A stretch of 64,000 nt of DNA from Variovorax sp. WS11 (GCF_010499245.1 NZ_JAAGOW010000003.1:682001-746000); one strand, 5' to 3'; positions 40,201 to 48,212 are shown, counted from the first letter of the stretch. Notes: generated by a model not told the origin, from the sequence alone. Program-made: numbers and translations.

Positions 40201-40864
40201 CGCGCACCGACCAGTAGCCGCAGGCCAGCACCACCGAGGCGATGAAGGGGCCCACCAGCGTGAACCACAGCGTGGGCCATTGCGTGGCCCACTGGACCAG
40301 CAGGCGCAGCGAATGCACGCTGGCCAGGTCGCTCACGCCGACCACCGAATCGGGCGGCACGCTGTTGAGGTCGACCGCGCGGAACACCGAGTCCCACAGC
40401 AGCAGGTTGACGGCGGCCAGCACCATGCCGATCAGGCTGGCGGCGATCGCGATCTCGATGTGCGTGCCCAGCAGGTTGCGCAGGTAGAGCGCGCCGGCGA
40501 ACAGCGTGTCGCGCAGGCCGCCGGGGATCAGGTAGCGGCCGTTGCCACGCAGCCACCAGCCGAAGCGTGCGCGGTCGACGTCGCCGAAGGCGCGCTCGAT
40601 CTCGCGCACCTCCTCGGCCGACTTGGCATTGGTGCACAGCCGTCCCAGGGTGGCGCCGACGTAGCCGCCGCCCGAGACGGTGGAGACCAGGTCGAACCTG
40701 AGCAGTTGCCGGCGCGCTGCCAGCGACTTGAGCAGGCCGAGGCAGAAGGTCGCGCTGCGGATGCCGCCGCCCGACAATGCCAGGCCCCAGGGCCTGTGGC
40801 CGTCGTCGACGCCCGCGAGCGCTTGGCGCCGTGCGGTCACAAGCTTCTGGATGGTCTCGTCCAT
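37280..40864 (-). CDS. Large patatin-like protein with internal membrane segments
   Basis: 1194 residues. The patatin oxyanion and nucleophile region is at the N-terminus: LALSGGGIRSATFCLG (28-43) and STVSGGGYVGA (Ser64 likely nucleophile; the usual leading Gly is Thr). The matching Asp motif SDGGHFENTGAYALL is near residue 633. About 8-9 hydrophobic segments lie between them (roughly residues 125-450). After 633 come a further soluble part, a possible membrane segment near 830, and a Pro/Gly-rich stretch near 1050. The ATG at 40864 gives the patatin motif at the usual distance. It probably hydrolyses membrane lipid acyl esters. It precedes the SGNH hydrolase gene. Confidence 0.8.
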   Translation of the reverse strand: MDETIQKLVTARRQALAGVDDGHRPWGLALSGGGIRSATFCLGLLKSLAARRQLLRFDLVSTVSGGGYVGATLGRLCTNAKSAEEVREIERAFGDVDRARFGWWLRGNGRYLIPGGLRDTLFAGALYLRNLLGTHIEIAIAASLIGMVLAAVNLLLWDSVFRAVDLNSVPPDSVVGVSDLASVHSLRLLVQWATQWPTLWFTLVGPFIASVVLACGYWSVRDRKSTASMLLQVAMWCVLAAAACWVGPQLVRHYSGPLWLAPAFVGFAMCWVVALLWVLWRSRKRSPAELRNDLTDGLASVINTALLIAMLGLLDRAAWWIAAESQDLRAFYGATLLLVAAALRGVLPMLLSQKQQAPGIGKTMVLSLASLLGLLLAFCLAAWWVGVVYAATLLPVFTQSGLDFSRGWVWLGTIFVIVFTYALVTGRNFGFLNVSSLHMFYKARIVRGYLGAANARRLGASPTDQVSGLAPPQVPVGEVDAHDDISQLHYAPHLHGGPVHLANVCINQTHDTKQKLFNRDRRSLPLTIGPQGWMQAGGAGWAQAHGEGALTLGAWTAISGAAFAPGLGRLTKRGIAALSVFAGLRLGYWWNSAEAGIVQSGAAVHGSPLLMKTRFMLLECFGVFPGSSSANWYLSDGGHFENTGAYALLRQQAALIVIADCGADPDYRFCDLEVLIRRARIDLNAEITFMKPRPGADWAHLGAFGSLNDLASSNSQACLALAQVRYASGATGQIVLVKPNVSAALPVDLVNFKAANPLFPQQPTTDQFFDEAQWESYFRLGAEIGTRLEGEMLEQVAQGAPGMFVPDDGQAQAVVKTGAAQGDGGGQDKDGATAAAVGSMSRLQARVMRAGAVTASVGIGTAATFGVAAWQGIDSWRAQRAETEKAENSSFKELTERWARLQASAPSGDASAQLAAELLRTGDLLCRDGRDNFMAKFRLSVRIVDDAKQACAKEPPEARAPACARLLDAGNGIDCLQPAQAPPCAPRYWARDYTGQVGSKQNCSGILPTPFPAVVWLHDRFLDLMPDRPQVASVEVPMTRPVPRPYPVPVPGPGPGPGPGVDPSNGVEAPQPPPPPASDVCEGTVVYIQIYGPALRDRVRSWRGPWRTLGASVPPIEDVLSTSRRAGRSPPVGHPEPTVIIRDEKTRPCAQALIQTAASPTGQPWAIKLRPQGGAETKSNIEVWLPRTGGPLAN

Positions 40865-41018
40865 GCGGCTCCTGGTTCGGTGGACGCTGTTCGGCGTGGA
40901 ATATTTCATGCCTCGCGAGGGGCGGCAATGCCGCGAACGGTCTATGCCGGAACGCTGGGCGCAGCGGTTAAGCTCGCCCCGACCCGGGCCCCTCCGGCCC
41001 GCTCCGGGAAGCCACGCC

Positions 41019-42152
41019 ATGCACTCCGACACGCCGCACGTCGATCCTTGCACCTCCATCTGCGCGCGCCTGCTGGGCCGCGGCATGGTGCTGGCCCTGC
41101 TCTGCGCCCTCGTGGCCGGCTGCGCCGCCACAGCCAGCAGCGCCTGCGAAACGCCCTATGCGGGCTCGCCGCAGTTCAAGAACTGCCTGTTCGAGAACCC
41201 GCCCAATCCGCAGGCCCTGCCCTCCGCCAGCCCGTGGAAGATCTGGTCACGCTTTCTCGTGGGCAGCAAGACCGACACGGTACCGGTCGACCCGATTCCC
41301 GTGCGAACGCTGGACCCGGCGCAGCTCGAGGCGCTGGACCGCGACGCCAACCACGTGATCCGCCTCGGCCATTCCTCGCACCTGCTCAAGCTGCGCGGCA
41401 AGTACTGGCTGATCGACCCGGTGTTCGGCGAGCGCGCCTCGCCTTTCTCGTTCATCGGGCCGAAGCGCTTCCACAAGCCGCCGATCGCGCTGGAGCAGCT
41501 GCCGCCCATCGAGGGGCTGATCCTCTCGCACGATCACTACGACCACCTCGACGTGCCGACCATCGAGTACCTGGCGCAGCGCGTGAAGCGCTACTTCGTG
41601 CCGCTGGGCGTGCGCGCCCGCCTGCTGGAGATGGGCGTGCCGGCCGAGCGCGTGGCCGAGTTCGACTGGTGGCAGGCCGGCGAGCACGACGGCGTACGGC
41701 TCACGGCCGCGCCGGCGCAGCATTTCTCGGGCCGCACGCTGAGCGACCGCAACAAGACGCTGTGGGCCTCGTGGATCGTCGAGAGCGGGCGCGAGCGCAT
41801 CTTCTACAGCGGCGACTCGGGCTACTTCGCCGGCTTCCGGCAGATCGGCGAGCGCTTCGGCGGCTTCGACCTGGCGCTGATCGAGAACGGCGCCTACGAC
41901 GCCTACTGGCCCTCGGTGCACATGACGCCCGAAGAGAGCGTGCGCGCCTTCGAGGACCTGCGCGGCAAGGTGCTGTACGTGGTGCACAACAGCACCTTCG
42001 ACCTTGCCTTCCACACCTGGCACGACCCGCTGGAGCGCATCGCGAAGCTGGCGCAGTCGAAGAAGATCGAGCTGGCGACGCCGGTGATCGGGGAGGTGCT
42101 GACGATCGGGCGGCCGAGGAGCAATGCGCTGTGGTGGGAGGGGCTGAAGTAA
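41019..42152 (+). CDS. Metallo-beta-lactamase-fold lipoprotein (UlaG/NAPE-PLD-like)
   Basis: 377-residue predicted lipoprotein: signal peptide with lipobox LVAGC around residues 31-35, then a metallo-beta-lactamase domain. Metal ligands are visible in LSHDHYDHLD (HxHxDH type), a later His in APAQHFSGR, Asp in YSGDSGYF and a C-terminal His in VHNSTFDLAFHTW. The arrangement resembles the NAPE-hydrolysing phospholipase D/UlaG group. The substrate is unknown; the divergent patatin and SGNH neighbours make a lipid substrate possible. The ATG at 41019 is used because it gives a proper signal peptide. Confidence 0.85.
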   Translation: MHSDTPHVDPCTSICARLLGRGMVLALLCALVAGCAATASSACETPYAGSPQFKNCLFENPPNPQALPSASPWKIWSRFLVGSKTDTVPVDPIPVRTLDPAQLEALDRDANHVIRLGHSSHLLKLRGKYWLIDPVFGERASPFSFIGPKRFHKPPIALEQLPPIEGLILSHDHYDHLDVPTIEYLAQRVKRYFVPLGVRARLLEMGVPAERVAEFDWWQAGEHDGVRLTAAPAQHFSGRTLSDRNKTLWASWIVESGRERIFYSGDSGYFAGFRQIGERFGGFDLALIENGAYDAYWPSVHMTPEESVRAFEDLRGKVLYVVHNSTFDLAFHTWHDPLERIAKLAQSKKIELATPVIGEVLTIGRPRSNALWWEGLK

Positions 42153-42268
42153 GACGCTGGAGTAACAGGAAAAGCCCATGCCCATCCACACAGTCCCGAG
42201 CCGAGAAGCGCGAAGGGTCGTCGTTGGATGCACGCCCGGCATGCGGGGGTTGCGTGCACCTCGGAGGG

Positions 42269-42412
42269 CCGGTGCCCTCACCCCAGCCCTCTCCCAGAGG
42301 GAGAGGGAGAGGGAGTCATACCGGCACGCGCGAAAAGAGAGTGTGGTCCGGAATAGCGTGTCCCCGTCTTGCTCCCTCTCCCTCTGGGAGAGGGCTGGGG
42401 TGAGGGCACCGG
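42269..42412. repeat. Foldback element with 40-base perfect inverted arms
   Basis: The arms 42269-42308 and 42373-42412 are exact reverse complements over 40 bases, beginning CCGGTGCCCTCACCCCAGCC; each arm also has an inner CTCTCCC/GGGAGAGG self-pairing. The loop is 64 bases. A related single arm occurs at 26466-26506. The element resembles a paired REP-like or miniature non-coding repeat. It could fold into a very stable hairpin after the lipoprotein gene. Confidence 0.88.
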
Positions 42413-42421
42413 GCGTATCCA

Positions 42422-42608
42422 CGGAGGCGTGCGGTGTGCCCTGGGCCGGCCGTTGAGGCACCGCCGAGCAGCGCAGCGGCAGGCGGATCAGGGCTCGCGA
42501 CTGTTTGAGCGAAGCGAGTTTGAGCGAGACCCCGCCTGACGCGAGCAGCGCAGGGAAGCCCGAAGGGCCGGTGACGTCGGCCGGCCCAGGGCACACCGCA
42601 CGCCTCCG
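42422..42608. repeat. Second foldback element with 31-base perfect inverted arms
   Basis: The arms 42422-42452 and 42578-42608 are exact reverse complements over 31 bases, beginning CGGAGGCGTGCGGTGTGCCC. The 125-base interior includes GTTTGAGCGAAGCGAGTTTG, itself a short repeat (TTTGAGCGA). It begins ten bases after the first foldback element. No transposase is encoded. It has the size and structure of a MITE or REP-type cluster, but no target duplication was recognised. Confidence 0.85.
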
Positions 42609-42635
42609 CACCCCCGGTCGATCATCGATCCCGAT

Positions 42636-42812
42636 TCACTTCCTGCGTTCGCGCGCCCGCCGCACTTGCCGGCTCTGCGAGGCCTCCGCGGCCCGCCGCT
42701 CCCGCTCGCGGCGCTTGTCGCGCACACGCTTGGACAGCCAGCGCGCGAGCAGGAAGCTCGCGGCGCTGGTCACGATCAGGACGAAGATGCCGACCGGCCC
42801 GAAATCCATCAT
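42636..42812 (-). CDS. Small single-pass membrane protein, unknown function
   Basis: 58-residue frame starting MMDFGPVGIFVLIVTSAASF. One membrane helix spans residues 6-24, followed by a highly basic, arginine-rich helix (SKRVRDKRRERERR) to the end. It begins 12 bases after the parC stop on the same strand, so it is probably co-transcribed. Not recognised as a named family. Codon use and composition look like real coding sequence. Alternative ATG starts at 42812 and 42809 are adjacent. Confidence 0.6.
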   Translation of the reverse strand: MMDFGPVGIFVLIVTSAASFLLARWLSKRVRDKRRERERRAAEASQSRQVRRARERRK

Positions 42813-42824
42813 GCGAAGGCGTCC

Positions 42825-45209
42825 TCAGAGCACGCGCACGACGCTGCTCGGCTTGAAGCCCAGGTCGGCCGCCTTGCCCTTGCGCGCACGGCTGCCGCGC
42901 GCGTTGTTGAGCGTGCGGATCTCCAGCGTCTCCTCGCGCTCCTTGCCGCCGCGGCCGATGCCCTCGATCCGCACGCTGCGCGTGTAGGCAGCGGCGCCCG
43001 CCAGGGTGTCCTTGGCATCGAGGTCGATCAGCGTGAGCCCGCGGCCGCCCTTGGGCAGCGCCTTCATCTCCAGGATCTCGAAGGTCAGGATGCGCCCGCC
43101 CGTCGAGGCGCAGGCCACGTGGGTGGCGGGCGGCATCGGCTCGGCGCCGCTCGCGCCGCCGACCAGCGAGGGCCGGCACAGTTGCTCGCCCTCGCCCACG
43201 TCGATGAAGGCCTTGCCGCCGCGCTGGCGCGAAATCATGTTCTCGACCGAGGCGATGAAGCCGTAGCCGCCCGTGTTGGCCAGCAGCAGCGCGGCCCCGC
43301 TCGGGCCGGCGAAATAGTGCGCAGGATGCGTGCCGCTCTCCAGGTCGATCAGCGTGGTGATCGGCTGGCCGTCGCCGCGGCCGCCCGGCAGCGAGGCCAC
43401 GGCCACGCTGTAGACGCGCACGCTCTTGTCCTTGGCGGTGCCGAAGACCAGCAGCGTGTCGACCGAGCGGCACTCGAAGGCGCCGTAGAGCGCATCGCCG
43501 GACTTGAAGCTGTACTCGGCTGCGGCGGCGCCGGCGGCGCGCTCGCTGGCCCAGCCTTTCTGCGTGCGCACCCAGCCCTTCTGCGAGACGATCACCGTCA
43601 CCGGCTCGTCGACCACGCGCACCTCGGCCACGGCGCGCTTCTCGGCCTGGATCAGCGTGCGGCGCGGGTCCTCGAAGCTCTTGGCGTCGGCCTCGATCTC
43701 CTTGACCAGCAGGCGGCGCAGCGCGGCCGGGGTCGCCAGGATGTCTTCGAGCTTCTTCTGTTCCTCGCGCAGGTTCTTGAGCTCCTGCTCGATCTTGATG
43801 GCCTCCAGCCGTGCCAGCTGGCGCAGCCGGATCTCGAGGATGTCCTCGGCCTGGCGATCGCTGAGGGCGAAGCGCGCGATCAGCGCGGCCTTCGGATCCT
43901 CGGCGGCGCGGATGATCGCGATCACCTCGTCGATGTTGAGCAGCACCAGCTGCCGGCCCTCGAGGATGTGGATGCGGTCCTGCACCTTGCCGAGGCGGTG
44001 GCGCGAGCGCCGCTCGACGGTGATCTCGCGGAAGGCGATCCACTCGCTGAGCATCTGGCGCAGCGACTTCTGCGTCGGCTTGCCGTCGATGCCCACCATC
44101 GTGAGGTTGATGGGTGCGGAGCTTTCGAGCGAAGTCTGCGCCAGCAGCGTGGTGATGAACTCCTCCTGGCTGATGCGCGAGGTCTTGGGCTCGAACACCA
44201 GGCGCACCGGCGCGTCCTTGCTGGACTCGTCGCGCACCACGTCGAGCACCGCGAGCACGGCCGCCTTGAGCTGGGTCTGCTCGGCCGTCAGCGCCTTCTT
44301 GCCGGCGCGGACCTTGGGGTTGGTGAGCTCCTCGATCTCCTCCAGCACCTTCTGCGTGCTGACGCCCTGGGGCAGCTCGTTGACCACCAGTTGCCACTGG
44401 CCGCGCGCGAGGTCCTCGATCTTCCAGCGCGCGCGCACCTTCAGCGAGCCGCGGCCTGTGCGGTAGGCCTCGGCGATCTCGGCCGGGCCGCTGATGATCT
44501 GCGCGCCGCCGGGGTAGTCGGGGCCGGGCACCAGGGCGAACAGCTCCTCGTCGGAGAGCTTGCCGTTGGACTTGATCAGCGCCACGCAGGCGTCGGCCAC
44601 CTCGCGCAGGTTGTGGCTGGGGATCTCGGTGGCCAGGCCGACCGCGATGCCGCTGGCGCCGTTGAGCAGCGTGAAGGGCAGCCGTGCGGGGAGCAGGCGC
44701 GGCTCTTCCGTGGAGCCGTCGTAGTTGGGGATGAAGTCGACGGTGCCTTCGTCGATCTCGTCGAGCAGGAGGCTGGTGATGCGCGACAGCCGCGCCTCGG
44801 TGTAGCGCATGGCCGCCGCGCCGTCGCCGTCGCGGCTGCCGAAGTTGCCCTGGCCATCGACCAGCGGGTAGCGCTGCGAGAAGTCCTGCGCCATGCGCAC
44901 CAGCGCGTCGTAGGCCGCCTGGTCGCCATGCGGATGGAAGCGGCCCAGCACATCGCCGACCACGCGCGCGCTCTTGACGGGCTTGGCGCCCACGGTGCCG
45001 TTGGCGCCGCCGAAACCCAGGCCCATGCGCGACATCGAATAGAGGATGCGCCGCTGCACCGGCTTCTGGCCGTCGCTGACATCCGGCAGCGCACGGCCCT
45101 TGACGACCGAAAGCGCGTATTCGAGGTAGGCGGTCTGTGCGTAATCGGCCAGCGTGAGGGCCCCGTCCTCTTCGGGGTTCTGGAAATCGAGGGTCGGTTG
45201 GGAATCCAT
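42825..45209 (-). CDS. parC: DNA topoisomerase IV subunit A
   Basis: 794-residue type IIA topoisomerase subunit that cleaves and rejoins DNA to decatenate daughter chromosomes with ParE. The catalytic tyrosine is Tyr136 in AAAMRYTEARLS. The quinolone region reads HPHGDQAAYDAL (92-103), with Gln97 where E. coli ParC has Ser80. The C-terminal beta-pinwheel region is visible from about 520. The length, slightly longer than the E. coli protein, and the separate parE at 49040-51016 distinguish it from GyrA. Confidence 0.95.
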   Translation of the reverse strand: MDSQPTLDFQNPEEDGALTLADYAQTAYLEYALSVVKGRALPDVSDGQKPVQRRILYSMSRMGLGFGGANGTVGAKPVKSARVVGDVLGRFHPHGDQAAYDALVRMAQDFSQRYPLVDGQGNFGSRDGDGAAAMRYTEARLSRITSLLLDEIDEGTVDFIPNYDGSTEEPRLLPARLPFTLLNGASGIAVGLATEIPSHNLREVADACVALIKSNGKLSDEELFALVPGPDYPGGAQIISGPAEIAEAYRTGRGSLKVRARWKIEDLARGQWQLVVNELPQGVSTQKVLEEIEELTNPKVRAGKKALTAEQTQLKAAVLAVLDVVRDESSKDAPVRLVFEPKTSRISQEEFITTLLAQTSLESSAPINLTMVGIDGKPTQKSLRQMLSEWIAFREITVERRSRHRLGKVQDRIHILEGRQLVLLNIDEVIAIIRAAEDPKAALIARFALSDRQAEDILEIRLRQLARLEAIKIEQELKNLREEQKKLEDILATPAALRRLLVKEIEADAKSFEDPRRTLIQAEKRAVAEVRVVDEPVTVIVSQKGWVRTQKGWASERAAGAAAAEYSFKSGDALYGAFECRSVDTLLVFGTAKDKSVRVYSVAVASLPGGRGDGQPITTLIDLESGTHPAHYFAGPSGAALLLANTGGYGFIASVENMISRQRGGKAFIDVGEGEQLCRPSLVGGASGAEPMPPATHVACASTGGRILTFEILEMKALPKGGRGLTLIDLDAKDTLAGAAAYTRSVRIEGIGRGGKEREETLEIRTLNNARGSRARKGKAADLGFKPSSVVRVL

Positions 45210-45261
45210 GGGGAGAGACTTTGTGAGAGCGGCAAGTGTAGTGGCCGTGCCACCCGCCCTC

Positions 45262-46023
45262 TCAACGCATCAGCTCCCGCGCGACCATGTACACGCCCAG
45301 CAGCGCCAGCCCGGCCAGGAAGCACCGCCTGAACACCGGCAGCGGCATGCGAACGCGCATCCACTGGCCGAAGGCCATCCCCGCCAACGCCGGCAGCAGC
45401 ATCGCCAGCGAGGCGCCGAGCAGCGGCGTGGAATAGCTGTCGCGTCCGGCCAGCGCCAGGGCGAGCGCGAGGGTCGAGGTGGTGAACGAGAGCCCCATCG
45501 CCTGGATCAGCGCGTCGCGCGGCAGCGACAAGGCCTGCAGGTAGACGACGGCAGGGATCACGAACACGCCGGTCATCGCCGTGATGCCGCCGGTGACCGC
45601 GCCCACCAGCGGGCCCAGCCATGGCTCGTGCCGCGCATCGAGCGCGAGCGGGGGCGCCAGCAGCAGCCACGCGGCATACGCGACCAGCGCGATGCCGAGC
45701 GCCACCCTCGCGCCTGCACCATCCGGCGCACCGAAGAGCCAGGCGCCGACCAGCGTGCCGGCGACGATGCCCAGCTGCATGCCGCCGAGCCGGCGGGCCA
45801 GGCGGCCCAGGCCGCGCCAGGGCTGCAGCTGCCACACATTGGTCACCAGCGTGGGAACGATCAGCAGTGCCGCGGCCGCGGCCGGCGACATCCACACGGC
45901 CAGCAACGCCATCGACAGCGTGGGGAGACCGAGCCCGATGACGCCCTTGACCATGCCGGCCAGGATGAAGACGGCAGCGATGGCCGCCCAGATGGCGGTG
46001 CTTTCCTGGGACAGCGCGCTCAT
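45262..46023 (-). CDS. TauE/SafE family permease
   Basis: 253-residue membrane protein with about eight hydrophobic segments. The N-terminal repeat carries FILAGMVKGVIGLGLPTLSM, the family signature, and the second half repeats it less clearly (LVGAVTGGITAMTGVF). Such proteins export or import sulfite, sulfoacetate or related anions; no substrate can be given. The ATG at 46023 is preferred over TTG at 46041 because a GGAGG site lies six bases upstream of it. It lies 52 bases upstream of parC on the same strand. Confidence 0.88.
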   Translation of the reverse strand: MSALSQESTAIWAAIAAVFILAGMVKGVIGLGLPTLSMALLAVWMSPAAAAALLIVPTLVTNVWQLQPWRGLGRLARRLGGMQLGIVAGTLVGAWLFGAPDGAGARVALGIALVAYAAWLLLAPPLALDARHEPWLGPLVGAVTGGITAMTGVFVIPAVVYLQALSLPRDALIQAMGLSFTTSTLALALALAGRDSYSTPLLGASLAMLLPALAGMAFGQWMRVRMPLPVFRRCFLAGLALLGVYMVARELMR

Positions 46024-46134
46024 GCGCGCCTCCGGCAGCAACGCAAGGATCCGACAGGGGAAAAAGATGACTTGGGCATGCGCCCAGTCTCACCAAAGAC
46101 ACGGCCGCGGGAAATGCGGAAGTCGCAAACCCGG

Positions 46135-46153
46135 CCTCAGGCGGTGCCTGAGG
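46135..46153. repeat. Hairpin downstream of the Kelch gene
   Basis: CCTCAGGC-GGT-GCCTGAGG is a perfect inverted repeat (8-base arms, 3-base loop) about 20 bases past the stop of the minus-strand Kelch gene. No T-run follows on the minus strand, so intrinsic termination is uncertain. Immediately beside it, CTCAGGCCAGCGT is tandemly repeated at 46160-46172 and 46173-46185; the second copy covers the last codons and stop of the gene. Confidence 0.65.
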
Positions 46154-46173
46154 GCGTCACTCAGGCCAGCGTC

Positions 46174-47277
46174 TCAGGCCAGCGTGAAGGCCTCGTGCAC
46201 CGCCGACTGCACGCTGCCGCCGAGCACGGCGCCGCCGCCTGCGACGTAGATCCAGTCGCCGATCACGGCCGCGCCCACGGCGTGGCGCGGCGTGAGCATG
46301 GGCGCGTGGCGCTGCCACCGGTCGGAGCGCGTGTCGTAGCTTTCCATCTGGCCGAAAACCTTGGCCTGGCGCGGCACGCCGCCGACGAGGAAGCCGCCCT
46401 CGCCGCCCATGGCATAGAGGCGCTCGCGATAGACCACGAGTCCATGGCCCGAGCGCGCCGTCGGCAGCGGGGCGCGCAATTCCCAGGTGTCGCGCGCCGG
46501 CAGGTAGACATGGTGCAGTTCGGTGTTGTATTCGAAGGTGTTGAAGCGGCCGCCGATCACATGGATCTGCCCGTCGTACGCGACGCAGCCCACATGGTCG
46601 CGCGCGCCGGGCAAGGGCTTGCGCGCGGACCAGCGGTCGGCCTTCGGGTCGTAGACCTCGTGCCAGCCGACGCTGGCGCGCTCGGCGGCCGGCTCGGAGG
46701 CGCCGCCGATCAGATGCAGCATGCCGTCGAGCACCACCGCCGCGGCCGCGCCGCGCGGACGCGGCAGCGGCGCGATGGCGGTCCAGCGGTCGGCGGCGGT
46801 GTCGTAGACGAAGGCCTTGTCGTCAGAGCGCCGGTTCTGCTCGATGAAGCCGCCCAGGGCCCACACGCGCCCGCCTTCCGACGCCACCGCCACGTGGTTG
46901 GCGCCGCGCGACAGCGGCGCGCCGGACAGCCAGCGGTCGCCGGCCGGGTCGTAGATGTGGTGGTAGTCGCGGTTGACCGCGCCCTCCCCGTAGCCGCCCA
47001 CCACATGCATGCGGCCCTGCGTCGCAGTGGCCCAGGCCATTTCGCTGCGCGGGATCGGCAGCGCCGCGCGCGCCACCCAGCGCCCGAGCGCACCGGCCGG
47101 CGCGGGGCTGTCGGTGACGCGCTGCGCCTCCTGCTCGGGCGTCATGTGGTGCGGAACGCCGCCCTGCAGGCGCGCGAAGGGCTCGGGCGAGGATGGCGCG
47201 GCCGGCAGCGACTGCGCGCGTGCGGCGCCCCCGAGGGCCATGGCCGCGCTCGCGAGGACCAGTCGTCGGCGCTGCAT
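46174..47277 (-). CDS. Exported Kelch-repeat protein
   Basis: 367 residues with an N-terminal signal (QRRRLVLASAAMALGGAARA, possibly Tat because of the consecutive arginines). The mature part is a Kelch-type beta-propeller of about six repeats, each with a VVGG/ALGG/LIGG/VIGG/AMGG/VAGG strand and a following Tyr...Trp (YDPAGDRW, YDTAADRW, YDPKADRW, YDTRSDRW). Function is unknown; such propellers mediate protein binding or act as sialic-acid mutarotase-like folds. It begins 11 bases after the lytic transglycosylase stop on the same strand, so the two may form an operon. Confidence 0.87.
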   Translation of the reverse strand: MQRRRLVLASAAMALGGAARAQSLPAAPSSPEPFARLQGGVPHHMTPEQEAQRVTDSPAPAGALGRWVARAALPIPRSEMAWATATQGRMHVVGGYGEGAVNRDYHHIYDPAGDRWLSGAPLSRGANHVAVASEGGRVWALGGFIEQNRRSDDKAFVYDTAADRWTAIAPLPRPRGAAAAVVLDGMLHLIGGASEPAAERASVGWHEVYDPKADRWSARKPLPGARDHVGCVAYDGQIHVIGGRFNTFEYNTELHHVYLPARDTWELRAPLPTARSGHGLVVYRERLYAMGGEGGFLVGGVPRQAKVFGQMESYDTRSDRWQRHAPMLTPRHAVGAAVIGDWIYVAGGGAVLGGSVQSAVHEAFTLA

Positions 47278-47288
47278 GGCGGGTGCTC

Positions 47289-48212
47289 CTAGGGCTTTTT
47301 CGAGATTCGATCCGACAGCTTCAGCGGCGCAGCGTTCGCATCCGCTTCGGCCACCTGCGGTGCCTCGGCCAACTCCGGCAACACGGGCATCGCGCCCGAT
47401 GGCGAAGGCATGTTCCCGCGCCCCAGCGCGCCGCCGCGCGGTGCCGCCAGCTCCATGCGCACGCGGCCCGGCGCGTTGCCCCGGCCCGCGGCCACCGAGG
47501 GCTTGAGGTAGGCGTAGAGCTGCAGCACGGTCTTCACGTAGTTCTGCGTCTCGCGGTAGTTCGGGATCTTGTTGCCCGCGCGCTGGACCGCGCCCTCGCC
47601 CGCGTTGTAGGCCGCAAGCGCGAGCGTGATGTCACCGGGGAACATCGCGATCAGGTCGCGCAGGTAGCGCGAGCCGGCGGCGATGTTGATGTGCGGATCG
47701 AAGAGCTTCTTCTCGATCGAGCCGCGCTTGTCGGCCCCGACGCCGTAGCGCTGCGCGGTGGCCGGCATCAGCTGCATCAGGCCGAGCGCGCCCTTGGGCG
47801 AGACGGCCTGCGCATCGAAGCCCGACTCGGTCGCGACCAGGGCCTGCAGCAGTTCGTAATCGATGTCGTGGCGCTGCGCTGCTTCGCGCAGCGCCTTCTG
47901 CGCGGGCTTGTAGCTGGGGGAGGCCTCGAACAGTGCGAGCAGCGACTGCGATGCGCGGGGCACCTGGCCATCGATGCGACCCGCGCGGCCGCGGGCCAGC
48001 GGGCCGACGCCCTGGGCGGTATCGAAGGCCTGGCCGCCGCGGAAGAAGAGCTGGTAGCGCTCGTCGATCTTCTCGGAGGCGAAGTGGGCCACGCCCTTGT
48101 CGTCGACGTAACCAAAGATGTCGGAGGCGTGCGCAAGCGGCAGCCATGCGCACAGGGCCAGCAGCAGGAGCGGGAGCCGCCACCAGCGGCCGGAAGCGTG
48201 TCTGGGATTCAT
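47289..48212 (-). CDS. Lytic transglycosylase (SLT family) with DUF4124-like N-terminus
   Basis: 307 residues from ATG 48212 (MNPRHASGRWWR), the start that gives the cleanest signal peptide ending at LAHAS; 48224 is an alternative. After cleavage comes a short DUF4124-like segment (DIFGYVDDKGVAHFA). The lysozyme-like SLT domain is at about 105-235, with catalytic Glu in ALVATESGFDAQAVS and GALGLMQLMPATAQRYGV. It cleaves peptidoglycan glycan strands to 1,6-anhydro products in the periplasm. The C-terminal 70 residues are Ala/Gly/Pro-rich. Divergent from the ECF sigma factor gene 92 bases away. Confidence 0.9.
   Translation of the reverse strand: MNPRHASGRWWRLPLLLLALCAWLPLAHASDIFGYVDDKGVAHFASEKIDERYQLFFRGGQAFDTAQGVGPLARGRAGRIDGQVPRASQSLLALFEASPSYKPAQKALREAAQRHDIDYELLQALVATESGFDAQAVSPKGALGLMQLMPATAQRYGVGADKRGSIEKKLFDPHINIAAGSRYLRDLIAMFPGDITLALAAYNAGEGAVQRAGNKIPNYRETQNYVKTVLQLYAYLKPSVAAGRGNAPGRVRMELAAPRGGALGRGNMPSPSGAMPVLPELAEAPQVAEADANAAPLKLSDRISKKP

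Larger units (their letters stand above)
42153..42635. other. Gene-free stretch holding two foldback repeats
   Basis: This 483-base interval between the lipoprotein gene and the 58-residue gene holds no convincing coding sequence. Most of it is accounted for by two inverted-repeat elements (42269-42412 and 42422-42608). The remaining left part (42153-42268) has no recognisable feature. Confidence 0.75.

Noticed and set aside
37034..42403. Very long open frame (about 1790 codons) on the plus strand opposite the patatin and SGNH genes
   Set aside because: It is a GC-rich antisense shadow: no recognisable domain, Arg/His/Gln-rich composition, and it spans several real genes.
42178..42456. 92-codon open frame in the gap after the lipoprotein gene
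   Set aside because: Runs through the foldback repeat arms and has no protein-like composition.
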